DNA of 33,801 nt. Source: Mnemiopsis leidyi (lineage: Eukaryota; Ctenophora; Tentaculata; Lobata; Bolinopsidae). Positions 30,964 to 33,801 of this stretch are shown here, piece after piece. Positions within the stretch are counted from its first letter, which is position 1. Each line of letters starts with the position of its first letter. A program made the translations under genes and the position numbers. Under the pieces are notes generated by a model that did not search any database, had not been told where the DNA came from, and saw only the letters and a program-made list of their open reading frames with translations. The stretch is taken from NCBI GenBank assembly GCA_000226015.1, contig JH153228.1, forward strand, positions 19,218 through 53,018, read 5' to 3'.

Positions 30964-31984
30964 CCCTTGCTTGATTGATCAGGTCCTAATGGGGAAGCCA
31001 TGTCATTAGTATAAAAAACCACAAACTCAATATCAAGCGAAATAAGCAATGGATTTATATATTAAACCAAAATTACTTTATAGCTACATAAATGTATTTA
31101 TACAGATATTTATATATACAGGTACTTTATAGTATGATAATAATATAACAAAGATGTGCTCCAAGTAATTTTGACAAGAGTGCCGCCACAATCCACATAC
31201 ACAGTGCCATGAAAGCAGGAATATCAATTGCGTTATGAATACAATGAAACACATGTAAGCATAATTATATGGTGCAAAATTTCAATAGTACAAAACTTCA
31301 TTTAATGTAATCATACAATTCAACTTTTCAAAGAGGACAGTAAAGAATAATAGAACAAGTTGCCCGAAAAAGGCCTCATATTCATTTCATAGTTTTTATT
31401 GATAGCCTTATATTATCATATTCAATAATATAAATTAAATTCATCCTAGACACCTATTTCTTGACCTTATCAAAATAGGTAATTTTCGAGCTGCAATATA
31501 CATTCAAAACAAAAAATATCAACAACCTGTGAATATCAGCATGAAAAAAGTATTTTATCATTGGATCATATATCCGACTGCATTGCAATTAGTTTAACAA
31601 ATAAAGATCCTTCTAGCAATTAAATATGAGTGATATTATTGCGAAAAATCAAACATAATCGGAATTTTAAGTCAGTATGAATTAATACAATGGCCTGGTG
31701 ACCAAAACAAAGCTCGAGATTTAATAGTGACCAATGCATGATCATGAGTGAGTATTCATTATGAATATCATTGAATAAGGACACAGGTCTCTTGCAATAC
31801 ACTTTGAGTGAGTCAGTAGTTTGACTTCTGATCGAAAATTAATAGTCAGTGCTCGTATAAGTCGTTTCTTTCTCTCTAGGATAATTTCTCTGCTTTCAAC
31901 TCAACATGTATCCCACATCTCAGAAGCATTCACCTCTTAACTGAGAGTATAGTGTGTGCCCCTAGGGCAAATAAATGCACAGTT
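30964..31984. other. Non-coding AT-rich stretch between CPEB-D and CPEB-C
   Basis: No gene supported. The right end is the CPEB-D 3'UTR and the left end the CPEB-C leader region. It contains AT-rich tracts only. Confidence 0.5.
30986..31011 (-). promoter_or_regulatory. 3' splice site with branch-point consensus upstream of CPEB-C
   Basis: The minus strand reads tactaatgac (a branch-point-like word), then ggcttccccattag|gac, 25 nt from the AG to the CPEB-C ATG. It is the most complete acceptor of the set. Confidence 0.5.
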
Positions 31985-33427
31985 CTAGAATGAAAATTCG
32001 TTTTCTTTATTCTTGTGGTGTCTTGTGACGGCAACATGTTGACTAGTTGCCTTATGCTTGCGCTTCCAGCACATTTCACAAAAATATTCAAAACACTCTG
32101 TTTTACAGAACTTTCTGCCAGGAGAATTAAGGCACATACTGCAAACTTCATCTTCCATATAATGCTGAATTTCAATTGACTTTGGACCAAATGTAGAAGT
32201 TTTGACTTCAATATAGTTAGCATTGATGGCATCAATATAGCTTTTTCTGCTGCTGAAACGTATACTCCCAGACCCAGTGGGGTAATTATATTCGTCTGTA
32301 TCAATTTTTACCGAAATTACATTTTTGAACAAACTATTGAAAATTGCAAAAAGAGCCTGTGCGTACAACTTGCCATGCAACCCTCCAACAAATATGGTCC
32401 ATATTCTTTCTTCCAAATCAAAACATCTTTCCTCCCAGAAATTATCCGATATTATCCAAGGAACTATTTGCACATGCTTGTTACGATTGCATTTTATCCT
32501 GAAATTAAAGGTCACTGATCCCCCATTACTTTCAGCACCAACCTCTTTAATCTGCTCTACAAGGTTTCTGACACTCTCTTTATTGTCGAATATCAAATAT
32601 AAATATCCTTTAATGCGCACATTTGATGAACTGGCTGAATCTCTTGTCGGAAACTGCACAACAAAATTGCCAAACTTGGAAAAAGCTGTTCTCAGCTGCT
32701 CCTCAGTTATGTCCCAAGGAACTCCCCCAACAAACACCTTTCGGCTGTAAACAGGTTGGTTAGCTTCGCCAGCTAATTTCTTTCTTTTAGGTAATACTCC
32801 TTCCCAATACTCGCAAGACTTCTGTTGATGAAAAGCTGACACTGATTTGGTTGGTTTAATTGTATCCTGGTGGCCGTGGTAGGTGTTCTGATTGCCATCA
32901 CATGATTCGTGATCAAAAGAAACGTTCTGAACAATAGGCACATATGCTGACTGACGCCTGTTACTACCATTATAAAACTCGAGGTATTGATAATACTGAG
33001 TTAAAGAAGCTTCTCTGAGAGCTGAGTAATATGATAAATAGCTATCACACTGGCTAATAAACTCTTGTAATCTCCATATTTCATATAAACTATCATTCGC
33101 CCCTTCTGCAGTTAATGGTAGAAGGTTCTTTTCGATTTCAGACACCATCATTGGACCATGCGCCTGATTAGATTGGTAGACTGCTTCTCTGTTGACAACT
33201 CTACCTGATGCAGTCTCTGATAAGTCCTCATAGTATTCAACTTGACTTGAGCAGTTACCATCGTTCTTAACCCAATTTTCATTTTTTAGTTGTTCATTTC
33301 GATGCTTTGAGTTGACAAACTTGAGAGTATCTCCATTCTTTAACCGCTGGATCAAACTAACCTCATTATTGCTGTCGTCATTCTCTAGATTAGTCGCTGG
33401 GAATCCTGTTCCTCCCATGGAAATCAT
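31985..33427 (-). CDS. CPEB1: CPEB1-type translational regulator (CPEB-D), single coding exon
   Basis: 480 residues from the ATG at 33427 (gcag|aATGATTTCC); the frame is open a little further up but has no earlier ATG. The N-terminus (about 228 residues) is unlike the other paralogues, with a Tyr-rich patch (YLSYYSAL, QYYQYLEFY) and a basic PKRKK. RRM1 begins about 229 (SRKVFVGGVPWDIT, RNP1 KGYLYLIF). RRM2 begins about 345 (TIFVGGLHGKL; YPTGSGSIRF, where Arg of the usual GSGR is Ser). The ZZ finger follows (CSMC, FCKTEC, FCEMCW, HKATSQH). The intact PWDIT in RRM1 makes D, like A, closer to standard CPEB1 than B and C. Likely role: 3'UTR binding and translation control. Confidence 0.93.
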   Translation of the reverse strand: MISMGGTGFPATNLENDDSNNEVSLIQRLKNGDTLKFVNSKHRNEQLKNENWVKNDGNCSSQVEYYEDLSETASGRVVNREAVYQSNQAHGPMMVSEIEKNLLPLTAEGANDSLYEIWRLQEFISQCDSYLSYYSALREASLTQYYQYLEFYNGSNRRQSAYVPIVQNVSFDHESCDGNQNTYHGHQDTIKPTKSVSAFHQQKSCEYWEGVLPKRKKLAGEANQPVYSRKVFVGGVPWDITEEQLRTAFSKFGNFVVQFPTRDSASSSNVRIKGYLYLIFDNKESVRNLVEQIKEVGAESNGGSVTFNFRIKCNRNKHVQIVPWIISDNFWEERCFDLEERIWTIFVGGLHGKLYAQALFAIFNSLFKNVISVKIDTDEYNYPTGSGSIRFSSRKSYIDAINANYIEVKTSTFGPKSIEIQHYMEDEVCSMCLNSPGRKFCKTECFEYFCEMCWKRKHKATSQHVAVTRHHKNKENEFSF

Positions 33428-33428
33428 T

Positions 33429-33440
33429 CTGCAATTCAAT
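33429..33440 (-). promoter_or_regulatory. 3' splice site 1 nt before the CPEB-D start codon
   Basis: The minus strand reads attgaattgcag|aATG, an acceptor almost touching the start codon. Confidence 0.5.
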
Positions 33441-33675
33441 TCAATTCTTAAAATATCGTAACACAATTAAACATGAAAATAATTTACTATAATATATGTA
33501 ACAATGTAACAATGATCTTCTATGTGTTACTGGATACCTCCGTAAGAGTGCAGCTCTTTTGACGGGGCAACCCAATAAGACCTAAACTAAATGTAAATAA
33601 TCATTTTAGAAAACAAACATACCAATCGACAATCAATCTCATTTCTCAATCGGATCATATTTTCAACACTTCCAG

Positions 33676-33761
<86 letters not shown>

Positions 33762-33762
33762 G
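33676..33762. repeat. (CAGA)n microsatellite
   Basis: About 22 perfect copies of a 4-bp unit (agac). Confidence 0.98.
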
Positions 33763-33801
33763 GAGGCCTGTGGATTGGTGCGCAGCAACTTATCCTAGAT
33801 A

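Noticed and set aside
33428-33466. Longer CPEB-D N-terminus from 33466
   Set aside because: The extra codons have no ATG and run through a good splice acceptor at 33429, so the ATG at 33427 is preferred.

Overview
The window is animal nuclear DNA. It has spliced genes with GT-AG introns, AT-rich spacers, remnants of LINE (non-LTR) retrotransposons, fold-back elements and satellites, and homologues of metazoan meiosis and germline genes. I cannot name the species. The gene set (SYCP3, MSH5, CPEB1-type proteins, a Tctex1-domain protein, PRPS), the compact introns and the fold-back elements suit a marine invertebrate, perhaps a cnidarian, but nothing seen here fixes that.

Left part (1-7.3 kb, plus strand): an 18-bp satellite opens the window. 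Two versions of the last coding exon of phosphoribosyl-pyrophosphate synthetase (PRPS) follow, at 2091-2183 and 6166-6258. No other PRPS exon was found, so the rest of the gene probably lies to the left and the two exons are probably alternative 3' ends.

Middle and right (7.3-33.4 kb): every gene I could identify lies on the minus strand. Left to right they are a multi-exon Tctex1-domain (dynein light-chain-like) gene, a five-exon SYCP3 (synaptonemal complex lateral element), an intact secreted repeat-precursor gene inside SYCP3 intron 1, two unidentified coding-like segments near 17.3-17.9 kb, a CPEB1-type gene (CPEB-A), a two-exon 75-residue Tudor-like protein, a single-exon MSH5 broken by a small assembly gap, and three more single-exon CPEB1-type genes (CPEB-B, C, D).

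Together these form a co-oriented cluster of meiotic and germline genes. SYCP3 builds chromosome axes, MSH5 (normally with MSH4) stabilises crossover intermediates, CPEB1 proteins control cytoplasmic polyadenylation and translation of maternal or meiotic mRNAs, and Tudor and Tctex1 proteins often act in germ cells or flagella. Most of these genes have a 3' splice-site-like sequence a few bases to a few tens of bases before the start codon. That fits either 5'UTR introns or spliced-leader trans-splicing, possibly with polycistronic transcription.

Other striking features are two minisatellites in SYCP3 introns that each repeat a splice junction, and the secreted precursor, which has seven Cys-containing repeats separated by dibasic sites. 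Exon joins were inferred by eye from splice signals, reading phase and protein similarity. None was tested against transcripts or a database.
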